Origin: Marisa cornuarietis
Lineage: Eukaryota > Mollusca > Gastropoda > Architaenioglossa > Ampullariidae
NCBI GenBank assembly: GCA_004794655.1
Contig: SMMW01000641.1
Coordinates: 1-64,000 of the forward strand
DNA length: 64,000 nucleotides
Direction: 5' to 3'
Every line of letters starts with the position of its first letter. Position 1 is the stretch's first letter. Below the pieces are notes generated by a model. It was not told the DNA's origin. It was given only the letters and a program-made list of their open reading frames with translations, and made no database searches. The position numbers and the translations under genes were made by a program. Shown here in pieces: positions 1-11,440 of the stretch.

Positions 1-399
1 TGTGTGTGTGTGTGTGTGTACTGTCTGTAACTAGCTGTAGACACGTAGTGTATTTGTGTGTGTGTGTGTATGTGTGTGTAATGTCTGTAACTAGTTGTAG
101 ACACGTAGTGTATATGTGTGTGTGTGTATGTGTGTGTGTGTGTGTGTGTGTGTACTGTCTGTAACTAGTTGTAGACACGTAGTGTATATGTGTGTGTGTG
201 TGTACTGTCTGTAACTAGCTGTAGACACGTAGTGTATATGTGTGTGTGTGTGTGTGTGTGTACTGTCTGTAACTAGCTGTAGACACGTAGTGTATATGTG
301 TGTGTGTGTGTGTGTGTACTGTCTGTAACTAGCTGTAGACACGTAGTGTATATGTGTGTGTGTGTGTGTGTTCTGTCTGTAACTAGTTGTAGACACGTA

Positions 400-450
<51 letters not shown>

Positions 451-475
451 GTCTGTAACTAGCTGTAGACTCGTA

Positions 476-507
<32 letters not shown>

Positions 508-749
508 ACTGTCTGTAACTAGTTGTAGACACGTAGTGTATATGTGTGTGTGTGTGTGTGTGTATTGTCTGTAACTAGCTGTAGACACGTAGTGTATATG
601 TGTGAGACAAGTAGTGTATGTGTGTGTGTGTGTACTGTCTTTAACTAGCTGTAGACACGTAGTGTATATGTGTGTGTACTGTCTGTAGCTAGTTGTAGAC
701 AAGTAGTGTATATGTGTGTGTACTGTCTGTAGCTAGTTGTAGACAAGTA

Positions 750-785
<36 letters not shown>

Positions 786-866
786 CTGTACTGTCTGTAA
801 CTAGTTGTAGACACGTAGTGTATATGTGTGTGTGTACTGTCTGTAACTAGCTGTAGACACGTAGTG

Positions 867-920
<54 letters not shown>

Positions 921-997
921 GTCTGTAACTAGCTGTAGACACGTAGTGTATATGTGTGTGTGTGTGTGTTCTGTCTATAACTAGCTGTAGACACGTA

Positions 998-1038
<41 letters not shown>

Positions 1039-1063
1039 GTCTGTAACTAGCTGTAGACACGTA

Positions 1064-1100
<37 letters not shown>

Positions 1101-1187
1101 ATCTGTAACCAGTTGTAGACACGTAGTGTATATGTGCGTGTGTGTGTGTGTGTGTGTGTACTGTCTGTAACTAGCTGTAGACACGTA

Positions 1188-1230
<43 letters not shown>

Positions 1231-1433
1231 GTCTGTAACTAGCTGTAGACACGTAGTGTATATGTGTGTGTGTATTGTCTGTAACTAGCTGTAGACACGT
1301 AGTGTATATGTGTGTGTGTGTGTGTATTGTCTGTAACTAGCTGTAGACACGTAGTGTATATGTGTGAGACAAGTAGTGTATATGTGTGTGTGTGTGTGTG
1401 TGTGTTCTGTCTGTAACTAGCTGTAGACACGTA

Positions 1434-1472
<39 letters not shown>

Positions 1473-1607
1473 CTGTCTGTAACTAGCTGTAGACACGTAG
1501 TGTATATGTGTCTGTGTGTGTGTGTATACTGTCTGTAACTAGCTGTAGGCAAGTAGTGTATATGTGTGTGTGTGTGTGTTCTGTCTGTAACTAGCTGTAG
1601 ACACGTA

Positions 1608-1639
<32 letters not shown>

Positions 1640-1933
1640 ACTGTCTGTAACTAGCTGTAGACACGTAGTGTATATGTGTGTGTGTGTGTGTATTGTCTGT
1701 AACTAGCTGTAGACACGTAGTGTATATGTGTCTGTGTGTGTGTGTGTGTATACTGTCTGTAACTAGCTGTAGACACGTAGTGTATGTGTGTGTGTGTACT
1801 GTCTGTAACTAGCTGTAGACACGTAGTGTATGTGTGTGTGTGTGTGTGTGTACTGTCTGTAACTAGCTGTAGACACGTAGTGTATGTGTGTATGTGTGTG
1901 TGTGTACTGTCTGTAACTAGCTGTAGACACGTA

Positions 1934-1976
<43 letters not shown>

Positions 1977-2109
1977 GTCTGTAACTAGCTGTAGACACGT
2001 AGTGTATATGTGTGTGTGTGTGTTCTGTCTGTAACTAGCTGTAGACACGTAGTGTATATGTGTGTGTGTGTGTGTGTGTGTACGGTCTGTAACTAGCTGT
2101 AGACACGTA

Positions 2110-2150
<41 letters not shown>

Positions 2151-2232
2151 GTCTGTAACCAGTTGTAGACACGTAGTGTATATGTGCGTGTGTGTGTGTG
2201 TACTGTCTGTAACTAGCTGTAGACACGTAGTG

Positions 2233-2263
<31 letters not shown>

Positions 2264-2835
2264 ACTGTCTGTAACTAGCTGTAGACACGTAGTGTATATG
2301 TGTGTGTGTATTGTCTGTAACTAGCTGTAGACACGTAGTGTATATATGTGTGTGTGTGTGTGTGTGTACTGTCTGTAACTAGCTGTAGACACGTAGTGTA
2401 TATGTGTGTGTGTGTATTGTCTGTAACTAGCTGTAGACACGTAGTGTATATGTGTGTGTGTGTGTGTGTGTTCTGTCTGTAACTAGCTGTAGACACGTAG
2501 TGTATATGTGTGTGTGTGTGTGTGTATTGTCTGTAACTAGCTGTAGACACGTAGTGTATATGTGTGAGACAAGTAGTGTATATGTGTGTGTGTGTGTGTT
2601 CTGTCTGTAACTAGCTGTAGACACGTAGTGTATATGTGTGTGTGTGTGTGTTCTGTCTGTAACTAGCTGTAGACACGTAGTGTATATGTGTCTGTGTGTG
2701 TGTGTGTATACTGTCTTTAACTAGCTGTAGGCAAGTAGTGTATATGTGTGTGTGTGTGTGTTCTGTCTGTAACTAGCTGTAGACACGTAGTGTGTGTGTG
2801 TGTGTGTTCTGTCTGTAACTAGCTGTAGACACGTA

Positions 2836-2867
<32 letters not shown>

Positions 2868-3001
2868 ACTGTCTGTAACTAGCTGTAGACACGTAGTGTA
2901 TATGTGTGTGTGTGTGTGTGTGTATTGTCTGTAACTAGCTGTAGACACGTAGTGTATATGTGTGTGTGTGTGTATTGTCTGTAACTAGCTGTAGACACGT
3001 A

Positions 3002-3039
<38 letters not shown>

Positions 3040-3139
3040 TGTCTGTAACTAGCTGTAGACACGTAGTGTATATGTGTGAGACACGTAGTGTATATGTGTG
3101 TGTGTGTGTGTTCTGTCTGTAACTAGCTGTAGACACGTA

Positions 3140-3173
<34 letters not shown>

Positions 3174-3201
3174 TCTGTCTGTAACTAGCTGTAGACACGT
3201 A

Positions 3202-3235
<34 letters not shown>

Positions 3236-3363
3236 ACTGTCTGTAACTAGCTGTAGACACGTAGTGTATATGTGTGTGTATTGTCTGTAACTAGCTGTAG
3301 GCAAGTAGTGTATATGTGTGTGTGTGTGTGTGTGTTCTGTCTGTAACTAGCTGTAGACACGTA

Positions 3364-3404
<41 letters not shown>

Positions 3405-3492
3405 GTCTGTAACTAGCTGTAGACACGTAGTGTATATGTGTGTGTGTGTATATGTTTGTGTACTGTCTGTAGCTAGTTGTAGACAAGTATTG

Positions 3493-3529
<37 letters not shown>

Positions 3530-3557
3530 TCTGGCTGTAACTAGCTGTAGACACGTA

Positions 3558-3596
<39 letters not shown>

Positions 3597-3842
3597 GTCT
3601 GTAACTAGCTGTAGACACGTAGTGTATATGTGTGTGTATTGTCTGTAACTAGCTGTAGGCAAGTAGTGTGTGTGTGTGTGTGTGTGTTCTGTCTGTAACT
3701 AGCTGTAGACACGTAGTGTATATGTGTGTGTGTGTGTGTGTACTGTCTGTAACTAGCTGTAGACACGTAGTGTATATGTGTGTGTGTGTGTGTGTGTGTA
3801 TATGTTTGTGTACTGTCTGTAGCTAGTTGTAGACAAGTAGTG

Positions 3843-3896
<54 letters not shown>

Positions 3897-3923
3897 CTGT
3901 CTGTAACTAGCTGTAGACACGTA

Positions 3924-3961
<38 letters not shown>

Positions 3962-4000
3962 TCTGTAACTAGCTGTAGACACGTAGTGTATATGTGTGTG
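1..4000. repeat. Compound (TG)n / 38-bp-core minisatellite array
   Basis: Tandem array running off the left edge. Each unit has a conserved core of about 38 bp, beginning TACTGTCTGTAACTAG and ending ACACGTAGTGTATATG, followed by a (TG)n stretch of very variable length. Roughly 80-90 units are present. Variant units (AGTTG for AGCTG, ACAAG for ACACG, TACGGTCTG, and a short unit GTGTGAGACAAGTAG) recur in the same order, showing higher-order duplication. Long open frames on both strands are by-products of the repeat and are not genes. Confidence 0.95.
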
Positions 4001-5090
4001 GGGGCCTGTTTGAAGCTCGTGTGTATAGATGCATTGAGTGTGCTGCGTGTTCGCGTGTTGCGTGTCGGGAGTCTCGTGTACATGCCATCTGTGCGCACGC
4101 TGTCCGGCAAGCGGTGGTGAGGTCGACACACAGGAAGAGACATTATCTAGGCCTGTGTTGTGCGCTGAGTGCATGAATGCATCTAAAGGAGAGGCAGGGT
4201 ACATGGCAAAGGTTTGAGTCTCAGGACCGAAGTGATTTTTCTCGCCCAGTGACTGACACACGGCAAACGTCCAGTGACTGACACAGATGGCACTCGCCCA
4301 GTGTCAAGACTCGAGAGCTGACACAGGTGGGAGGCTACATGAAACATCATCACCTGATGTGAACAGGGAGACAATCCTGACAAAGTTCTCTAGCACACCC
4401 AGAAGGAAAGTTGCTTCTCTCCCTTCTCTCATGTTAGTGAAGCTGGCTAATATTGACCAAGGAGCAAATTTTTACAAAACTGGAGACATTTCTTGTGTTC
4501 CTACATGTCTTGCCAGTCTTGCCCGTCTAGAATATTTACTGTCAGTAAAATAGTGCCACGTTTAAAACAAAATCTGTCCCCAGTAACCGACTGCTATTAA
4601 GATAAGTCGCAGAAGTACGATTTTTTAAATATTATTATGTGACATTTCCACGCCATTATTGCTTGTTTCGATGTTAAATATTGATCAGTCATGAAGAGTG
4701 TTTGTATAATTTGTTTGTATTGATGGTAACTTACGCGCACAGCTGCACATAACAGAAGGAGAGAGAGAGAAGAAAATGTAAAAAGCAATGAGAGGATGTG
4801 GTTTGAGGAAGAAGGGAGACAAAGAGGACAGAAAACAACAACAAAAGAGAATCTTCTGATCAAACAGTTTATTATTTTCAAGAAAACCCTCGGCAACCTC
4901 TTTTGCGGCGTCACGTGCTTTAAAGTTGTTGACCTTTTGACATGTTAACGTATTCGGGTGACGTCACCTGGCGAGGTGACCTCGTGAAACAGATACGTCA
5001 CAGGAGGGAGGTGACGTGGCACATGTCACATAATCTTTGTGACGTCACGCATAATGTTGGCGGAGCGCGATGGACAGGAAGGAATGGTAG
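4001..5090. other. Intergenic, nothing recognised
   Basis: Unique-looking sequence between the satellite array and the C1q fragment. It has weak internal repetition around 4230-4330 (CAGTGACTGACACA-like). Open frames are short and have no recognisable domain. Confidence 0.5.
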
Positions 5091-5094
5091 GAAC

Positions 5095-5443
5095 CCCAGT
5101 ACCAGCCCCCGGGCAAAAGTCTCCATCCACAGCTTTGTCTCCGGCCTTGACCCGCACTGACCCGCCAGACGAGCAGGATGGTGGGGGTGGGGGCTGGTGT
5201 CGTCAGGTAACTTGTAGGATGTTGCCGCTCACCTTGAGGTCAAGCGTCCAGTAAAGTCCGGGAACATCTGGAAGTTGATGGCGTAGATTCCAGAGCACGT
5301 GACCGACTACACGCGCCAGTCGTGGGGTCAAATCCGTCTCCCATGTCGATGACCCCAGTGAAGCGGATGGGAGCAAGGTCAGGGTCGCTGATCTTTCCGT
5401 CACTAGGTACAGGAAGCTGACCGAGAAACGCCGCCCTTCAGTC
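5095..5443 (-). pseudogene. C1q-domain exon fragment (broken)
   Basis: The minus strand retains a recognisable C1q exon in shifting frames. FLGQLP, APIRFTGVIDMGDGFDP, then in another frame SGIYAINFQMFPDF, then LDLKVSGN, and finally SVRVKAGDK align in order with the intact C1q exons at 6.9 and 10.6 kb. The acceptor-like TTTACAG at the 5' side is preserved at the same place as in the intact genes. At least two frameshifts and an in-frame stop break the reading frame, and no signal-peptide exon or microexon was found for it. It is the most 3' member of the minus-strand cluster and is read as a dead duplicate. Confidence 0.85.
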
Positions 5444-5851
5444 TGTAAATAGTCAACAAAATTAAGTAAATGAAGAAAAATCCTTGAATCCTAGAAAAAG
5501 CTGTTGTACTCATGTTTGAATGATTGAAGTGTCAAAGTGATGTCAGTAATGAAATGTATGTTCGTCTCTCGCACGAGTATTGTGATTGTTCTCAATAAAG
5601 CGATCCGCGTGAGTAAAGACATCAAACTCCCAATCGAAAACAAACCAAGGCATCCCTAAAACATTTGACATGGACATGTTTACAATAGACCTTTGACACA
5701 AAAGACAGTCGCTGGAAACTGTGACTGGGCCTCGTGCCGGGAATCCATTCTTGTTGACCAACATCATTCATTGTTTGTTTTATTGACTGAGAAAACACAG
5801 TATGGGAGACAGTTGGGGTAAGAGTCCGCCAACATTCCAATGGAGAATGTT

Positions 5852-6306
5852 ATTTTCACCACGAGTTACCTTATTTACCTGCTTGTTTGTGATGTTTGTG
5901 TCACAGTGGCAAGTTTTCTGTCTACCGGGTTGCTTCTGGCCGTTGTGGCAGATGTTGTCTGACACTCATCGGGTGACCGCCATGTTATCAGATATACGGG
6001 TGGTCATTTCCTTGTGTCAGGCTCCATTACTGTGGCTGCTGTGGGCGGGTTGCGGGTTGGTTTGGGCTTCCATACTGTGTCCGTCAAACGGTCGTTCAAA
6101 TGGAGGCGTCAGCGTTCCCATGGTTACTGGTTACTGACACAAGTGTCTCTGTCTGTAGTGTCATTGGTGTTCAGCTAGTGTCCTCGTTCTGGGACACGCT
6201 AGTCTACAATGCATTCTTCATCAATCCCTGCTTTCTACCGTAATATTGTTACTGTCTGTCTGTCTGTCTGTCCGTCTGTGTCATACATCGCCATTAGGGA
6301 AAAATC
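5852..6306. repeat. Dispersed repeat family R1, copy 1
   Basis: About 450 bp, highly similar to 35777-36204 in the same orientation. Both copies start at ATTTTCACCACGAGTTACC and end at AGGGAAAAAT. This copy has a (CTGT)n insertion near 6250-6275. Both keep an open plus-strand frame of over 90 codons, but it matches no family I know. Class unknown, probably a short non-autonomous transposable element. Confidence 0.8.
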
Positions 6307-6355
6307 TGTTAAAACTTTTCCAATACACACGCAAATATCCAAATGACACTCTCCC

Positions 6356-6357
6356 CC

Positions 6358-6401
<44 letters not shown>
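6356..6401. repeat. (CAGA)n microsatellite 3' of gene A
   Basis: Tetranucleotide run. A matching run lies downstream of gene B at 10083-10118, so the duplication that made A and B included the 3' flank. Confidence 0.9.
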
Positions 6402-6402
<1 letters not shown>

Positions 6403-6555
6403 CCGAGAGAAACAGAGGCTGAGAAGAAAGAACGAGAAATATCGAGAACAAGACAGAAACTTAACAAAGCAAAAGAAAAAGACAATAAATGACTAAGAAA
6501 CTCACAACCAGCTAAATGAATGAAGGTGCAGTCATAGTGGAGGACAAAAGCAACT

Positions 6556-6561
6556 TTTATT
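6556..6561 (-). promoter_or_regulatory. Candidate polyadenylation signal of C1q gene A
   Basis: AATAAA on the minus strand about 300 bases past the stop of gene A. The same motif sits in homologous sequence at 10242-10247 downstream of gene B, which supports it as functional. Confidence 0.5.
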
Positions 6562-6863
6562 ACTAAGATGTTTTGTAACAAATCAGAATTGTAAGTACAG
6601 CATAAGATTAACGGGCCTTTTCTGCTAATTACTGAATGATCATGGGAAATGCACACGACAGAAATTGTAACTTGTATCGTCTACATTACAGGTCGCTGGT
6701 CTCTGTGTCTCCATTTAAAAATTATACTCAATAAATCAAAAGCACGACAGAGAGGCTCGTCTAATTTTATATTGTTGGAGGCTTGCACTCCATGTATGTA
6801 TTTTCTTCCATTGATATATCTATATTGAGAGAGATATATATATACCTGTAGATCATGGTGTCC

Positions 6864-8416
6864 TTAAGCCTCAGGAGTAACGAGAGTGATAGAGAAGAAG
6901 GAATGAACACTACCCCAATACCTGCCCTCAGTGGAGGTCTCTAACCAGAATTTATCGCCGGCCCTGACACGCACGGACACACCTGAGGACACGGAGGCTG
7001 TGTAGGCTGAGACCTCAGCCGTACGGGATCTCACCAGAAGGTTGCCGTTCATCTTTAGGTCAACCTGAAAGTCCACATTAGGGAAGTCTGGATACATCTG
7101 AAAGTTGATGATGTAGACTCCCGAGTACCTGGTTGTGTACACCCCTGTTATGGGGTTATATCCATCTCCTATGTCGAAGACCTCAGAGAAACGGATGGGA
7201 GCTTGATTTGGCACATTAGTTCGTCCGTCGCTGGTGGCGGGTAGCTGACCGAGAAACGACGCCTTGACTTCTGTAATGAAGTAACATTTGGTAAGTACAT
7301 TATGAACTTTGTTTATAGCAGGGGTTAGTAAATATGAGTCGTCGTGCTCAAACCAATGCCTCATGTGGGTTTACAAGTGCTTCCCAACATTGTTCTTCAG
7401 AATACGACAACGACAGCTACAGTGACACCTACAGTGACAACTACACCGCCCAAACACCCGAGAACACGTCTGTTCTTCTACAGCGGCTCTGACATGCCAA
7501 GACTAGGATTTGAGGCGGCACATCTGCCCAGGGTCCTGTCACCTCTTCTGTATTGCATTCGTTGTGAGTTCTGTAAGCAAGATATGTTTTATGATTATCT
7601 TCCGTTGAGTTGCGGACATGCGATTAAACTTAGTCTTCAGTGCGGTTCTCCGTGTAGCGCATACATCGTCATATCCTTATACCGATGGATCAGAAAGGAC
7701 TTCAGCATATGGTTGTCCTTCTTTCTAGATTCTTGTCTCTCAAAATGTTTGAAAATGAAATATTCTTACCTATAATATTTTCTAGTGCTGTGATTCTTGC
7801 CAGTAATGTTGTGACCTCCTGTAACGTCCAGAAAAAAACATGATCAACTCCTGAAACACATACACTGACACACACCTGTGTATATATATATATATAGACA
7901 GAGAGAGAAACGCATAAACGATACACTAACTGCATACAGATATATATATATATATAGGCATTCTCATAAAGAGAGGTCGGCTTGTGACAAGTCATTTCGT
8001 TTGTTATAAAAAGCTCGTATTGGTGAACCTTGTGTGTCAAGGGCTCTAAAGAGACGACAAGACAGACACCCTGTTTGTAGCCCATGAGTTGCTGGTGATA
8101 AAGTCCGAGATTTGGCCTAAGCCCGCTGATATTCATGTGACATGGCAGAAGTGAAATCCCATACGTGACATGTCAAAAGTAAAATCTCATTTAAAATACA
8201 CACCACATGGCTACGGGTGTTGGATATTATCGCACATTGACAAAGATGTCAAACATCATATAAAGATAATTGTTGTTTGAGTAAGGAAGAGTTGTTTACC
8301 TGCGAGAGATTGTTGACCACAACTTGTAGTGGACTGACATCGTCTGACCGTTTGACGACATCAGCTGCCATCAGACCCGCAAATGTCAGGGTCACCAAAA
8401 GTAACAAGGTCCTCAT
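6864..8416 (-). CDS. Secreted C1q-domain protein, gene A
   Basis: Spliced minus-strand gene with coding exons 8416-8300 (117 nt), 7818-7770 (49 nt) and 7270-6864 (407 nt), giving 190 residues. Donors are GTAAAC and GTAAGA; acceptors are TTACAG and ATTACAG. The first exon gives a signal peptide (MRTLLLLVTLTFAGL) with a dibasic KR at residues 22-23. The microexon gives heptad-like EVTTLLARITALENII, probably a short trimerising coiled coil. The third exon is a full C1q domain with conserved FLGQL, FDIGDG, YSGVYIINFQM and VRVRAGDKFWLET. There is no collagen stretch. The start at MRTLL was chosen because upstream in-frame ATGs lie before a TTTATCAG acceptor (exon from about 8454). Mollusc C1q proteins of this type are secreted binding proteins used in innate recognition; the ligand here is unknown. 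Confidence 0.93.
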
Positions 8417-8770
8417 GTTGAGATTATTCACGATGATGCACGAGCTTATTGTTTCTGATAAATAGCAAAGCATAACACATATAACTATATATAATTATGA
8501 ATCATGATGAATAACAAACCAATACACATATAATTATATATAATTATCAATTACCTTGCTTTGCTGTAAACTACTGAGGAGCCAGTAAAGCACTGTACAC
8601 TGTACATTGGTGCCACTCACTTAAAGCTCTCCAAGAGGGAAATATCTTTTCAGTCGTGCTCAGTCCAGTGTTTTAAAATCTCGAGAAGGTTTCTTTTTAC
8701 CCAACATTATAGAGAACATGTGTTGAGCTCTGTTTGACTTGTGACCTGAAGGTCTGACACTGGATTAGTA
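8220..8770 (-). repeat. 5' block of gene A near-identical to gene B (8220-8770 vs 14817-15480)
   Basis: The signal-peptide exon and its 5' flank are almost base-for-base identical between genes A and B, whereas their C1q exons differ at about one residue in five. Copy B has an extra tandem copy of an AT-rich stretch of about 70 bp (15061-15200). The block ends abruptly at both sides. Confidence 0.85.
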
Positions 8771-8982
8771 TGGTCATGTCTGTGGATTGTAATAGTGGAA
8801 TGAGTAGTCGTTTCTGCTTATTATCGTCATGAGCATCACAAAGATTTTCATTTTTAAAAAAACCGGAAATGTTTTTGTTGATTGTGTGCATGCGAAGAAA
8901 TTTTCCTCACTTTAATAAGGTCTTATCTTTACAGGAAGCATAATTCTAGATAAAATACAGAGATCTCCACAAAAAATCTTAC

Positions 8983-9052
8983 CTTTAAGGACAGGTTATG
9001 AGAGGCAAGACCCAGTGTAGATGTCCGATTACACTCGGCCTTGTATATATAC
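8983..9052 (-). promoter_or_regulatory. Candidate TATA promoter and non-coding first exon, gene A
   Basis: On the minus strand GTATATATAC (9052-9043) is followed by AAGGCCGAG, about 60 nt of leader, and a donor AAAG|GTAAGA at 8983/8982. Gene B has the same arrangement (CATATAAGGCCGAG, donor CAG|GTAAGA) and so does gene C, with TATA-to-donor distances of about 60-68 nt. The leader would splice to the ATG exon at about 8454. Confidence 0.6.
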
Positions 9053-9059
9053 GGTCGCT

Positions 9060-10080
9060 GCACGCATGCGCTGTCCATCTTGAGTTCTGGAGTAGTTCTC
9101 GTGAAATGGAGACACAGATAACTCGAAGATAGCCATGGACTGCCGGAGTTGATTGATGGTTGGCTGGCTAGCTAGATAGATTCACTCGAATTCATAAGAA
9201 GAACTAATTAACTGCACCAGAAAAGCTCTCAACACTGCCATTACTAACAGGTAGCCACTTCTTTTCTCCAGCGCACCAGAGAAGCCTGTTATCGGTTATA
9301 TCTTCATTCATTACAGAATCGAAGGCGGTTTTCTAGCGGTGGCTGCCCAGTGAGAAAAATCTTATTCTTCGACCCAGTTCTCAACCACTTAACTTCTATC
9401 AGTGTTACAGGCCCTAACCCTAATACCTGGAGTGTACTTTACCAAGTACTTTGGTGTCGACTTTATCGACTTCCGCTGGACTGATGTTGTTGCCCCTGCT
9501 TACTCTTCTCTTCGTCTGATAAGTCACTTCAGGTCGTCGCTGAGGTTGTTACTGTCAACTTGTTCAAAACATTTACACAAGGAGCTGTAAAAAAAATCTA
9601 CGTGTTTATAGGACTGTAAATGATTACTCTCGATTTTCCCTTTCATCTTGCAATCTTTTTGGACAAGTGTTTCTGCTTCTAAAACTGAAGCTGTTAAAAA
9701 TAAATGTCGAGCTTAGCAAAAGGAAGCACAGCTGTAGCATGAAAATGAGAGAATTGTCACGAAGCAGTCTTGTCTATGCCAGAACAAAGCACAGACGGTT
9801 AATGAATGATGAAGTGGTCAAGTGGCCCTAGTTGCTGGGATGTCAGTGTCGCAAACATTTGTGATATGTTCGGTAAAGGCTTCCTTCAGTCTAGAGTGAA
9901 GCTATTCTGTCGCCACATCTTTCGAAAGTTTCCCTTGTTGACTCCAAATAATTGGACCTTGTTTTGCCTCGAGTAACTGATTTGAGTCGTCGTACAAGAT
10001 GGGCGACAGTTGCTGAACACCTTCATCGACAATTTAGGCATATCTATTGAAATTTCACCAATACACATGCCAAATATCCA
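9060..10080. other. Spacer between C1q genes A and B
   Basis: No coding exon, RNA gene or named repeat recognised upstream of the gene A promoter. Homology with the 3' flank of gene A begins near 10050. Confidence 0.4.
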
Positions 10081-10083
10081 ACG

Positions 10084-10119
<36 letters not shown>

Positions 10120-10241
10120 ATGTGAGAGAGGCTGAAAAGTAAGAAATAAATATTTGGAAAAAGAGAGAAACTAAACTAATCCAAAAGACAAAAACAATAA
10201 ACGAAAAAGCAATTCACAGCCTTTTGGAGGACAAAAGCAAT

Positions 10242-10247
10242 TTTATT
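10242..10247 (-). promoter_or_regulatory. Candidate polyadenylation signal of C1q gene B
   Basis: AATAAA on the minus strand in sequence homologous to the gene A 3' flank, about 305 bases past the stop codon. Confidence 0.5.
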
Positions 10248-10551
10248 ACTAAGACGTTTTGTAACAAATCAGAGTGGTCAGCACAACATAAGATTGACGG
10301 CCCCTTTCTTTTCTTTTAAGTTAGTAATTATCATGTGAAATGTACAGGACAGCAATTGTTACTTTGTGTCGTTTACCTTACAGATCGCTTGTGTCTCTTT
10401 GTTAGTTGAAGGTTTATACTCAATAAATCGAAATCACGACAAACCGGCCCATATCATTTTTAATTTCTTAATGGCTTGCGCCCTGTGTCTCTGTATTTCA
10501 ATCCATTGATATATATATATATATAAGAGAGAGAGAGAGACCATGGTGTCT

Positions 10552-11405
10552 TTAAGCCTCGGGAGTAACGAGAGTGACAGAGAAGAAGGAATGAGCAGTA
10601 CCCCAGTACCTGCCCTCAATGGAGGTCTCCAACCACAACTTGTCCCCGGCCCTGACACGCAGGGACACACCTGAGGAGACGGAGGCCAGGTGGGAGGTGA
10701 CCTCAGCCACACGGGATCTCACCACAACGCCGCCGTTCATTATCAGGTCCAGCAGAAAGTCCACATTAGTGGAGTCTGGATACATCTGATAGTTGATGAT
10801 GTAGACTCCCGAGTACTTGGCTGTGTACACCCCTGTTATGGGGTTATATCCATCTCCTATGTCGAAGACCTCAGAGAAATGGATGGGAGCTTGTTTGGGT
10901 ACATTAGTTCGTCCTTCGCTGGTGGCGGGTAGCTGACCGAGAAACGACGCCTTGACTTCTGTAATGAAGTGAGTGAGTGAGTGAGTGAGTGAGTGAGTGA
11001 GTGAGTGAGTGAGTGAGTGAGTGAGTGAGTGAGTGAGTGAGTGAGTGAGTGAGTGAGTGAGTGAGTCTCTGAACATGTTTACCCTATAAAACAGTTTGAT
11101 ACGACATCTTTAATGTAAATGTTTTCAATGCATTATCATTCCAGTTCAACGCTTTCGGCGAAGAATGAAAACCTGGGCAAGACAAAGTCGTTCACCCTGC
11201 TTCACTCAAACAGTTTCTGATGTCCGCAGCCCCTACCTCTCCCCTCATGTAATTATTTCTCAACATTATTCTTAAGAGTCCGACAACAACTGGGTCGCAC
11301 AAAACTTAATGAATACAGGGCCCAGAAAGGGCGAGACGACAAGTGGATCACACACTACTTAATGTTAGAGTGGTACAGGTATCATACTGTTTATACCAGC
11401 ATCTG

Positions 11406-11440
<35 letters not shown>

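Noticed and set aside
1..4000. CRISPR-like array of alternating repeat and spacer
   Set aside because: The variable part is only (TG)n, not unique spacers, and the setting is a eukaryotic genome.
91..4261. Many long frames rich in THTHTH / YTTCLQLVTD or CVCVCV
   Set aside because: They are translations of the TG minisatellite, present in several frames on both strands, without start context or unique sequence.
7344..7775. 143-codon plus-strand frame
   Set aside because: Lies in the intron and exon 2 of C1q gene A on the opposite strand; no domain.
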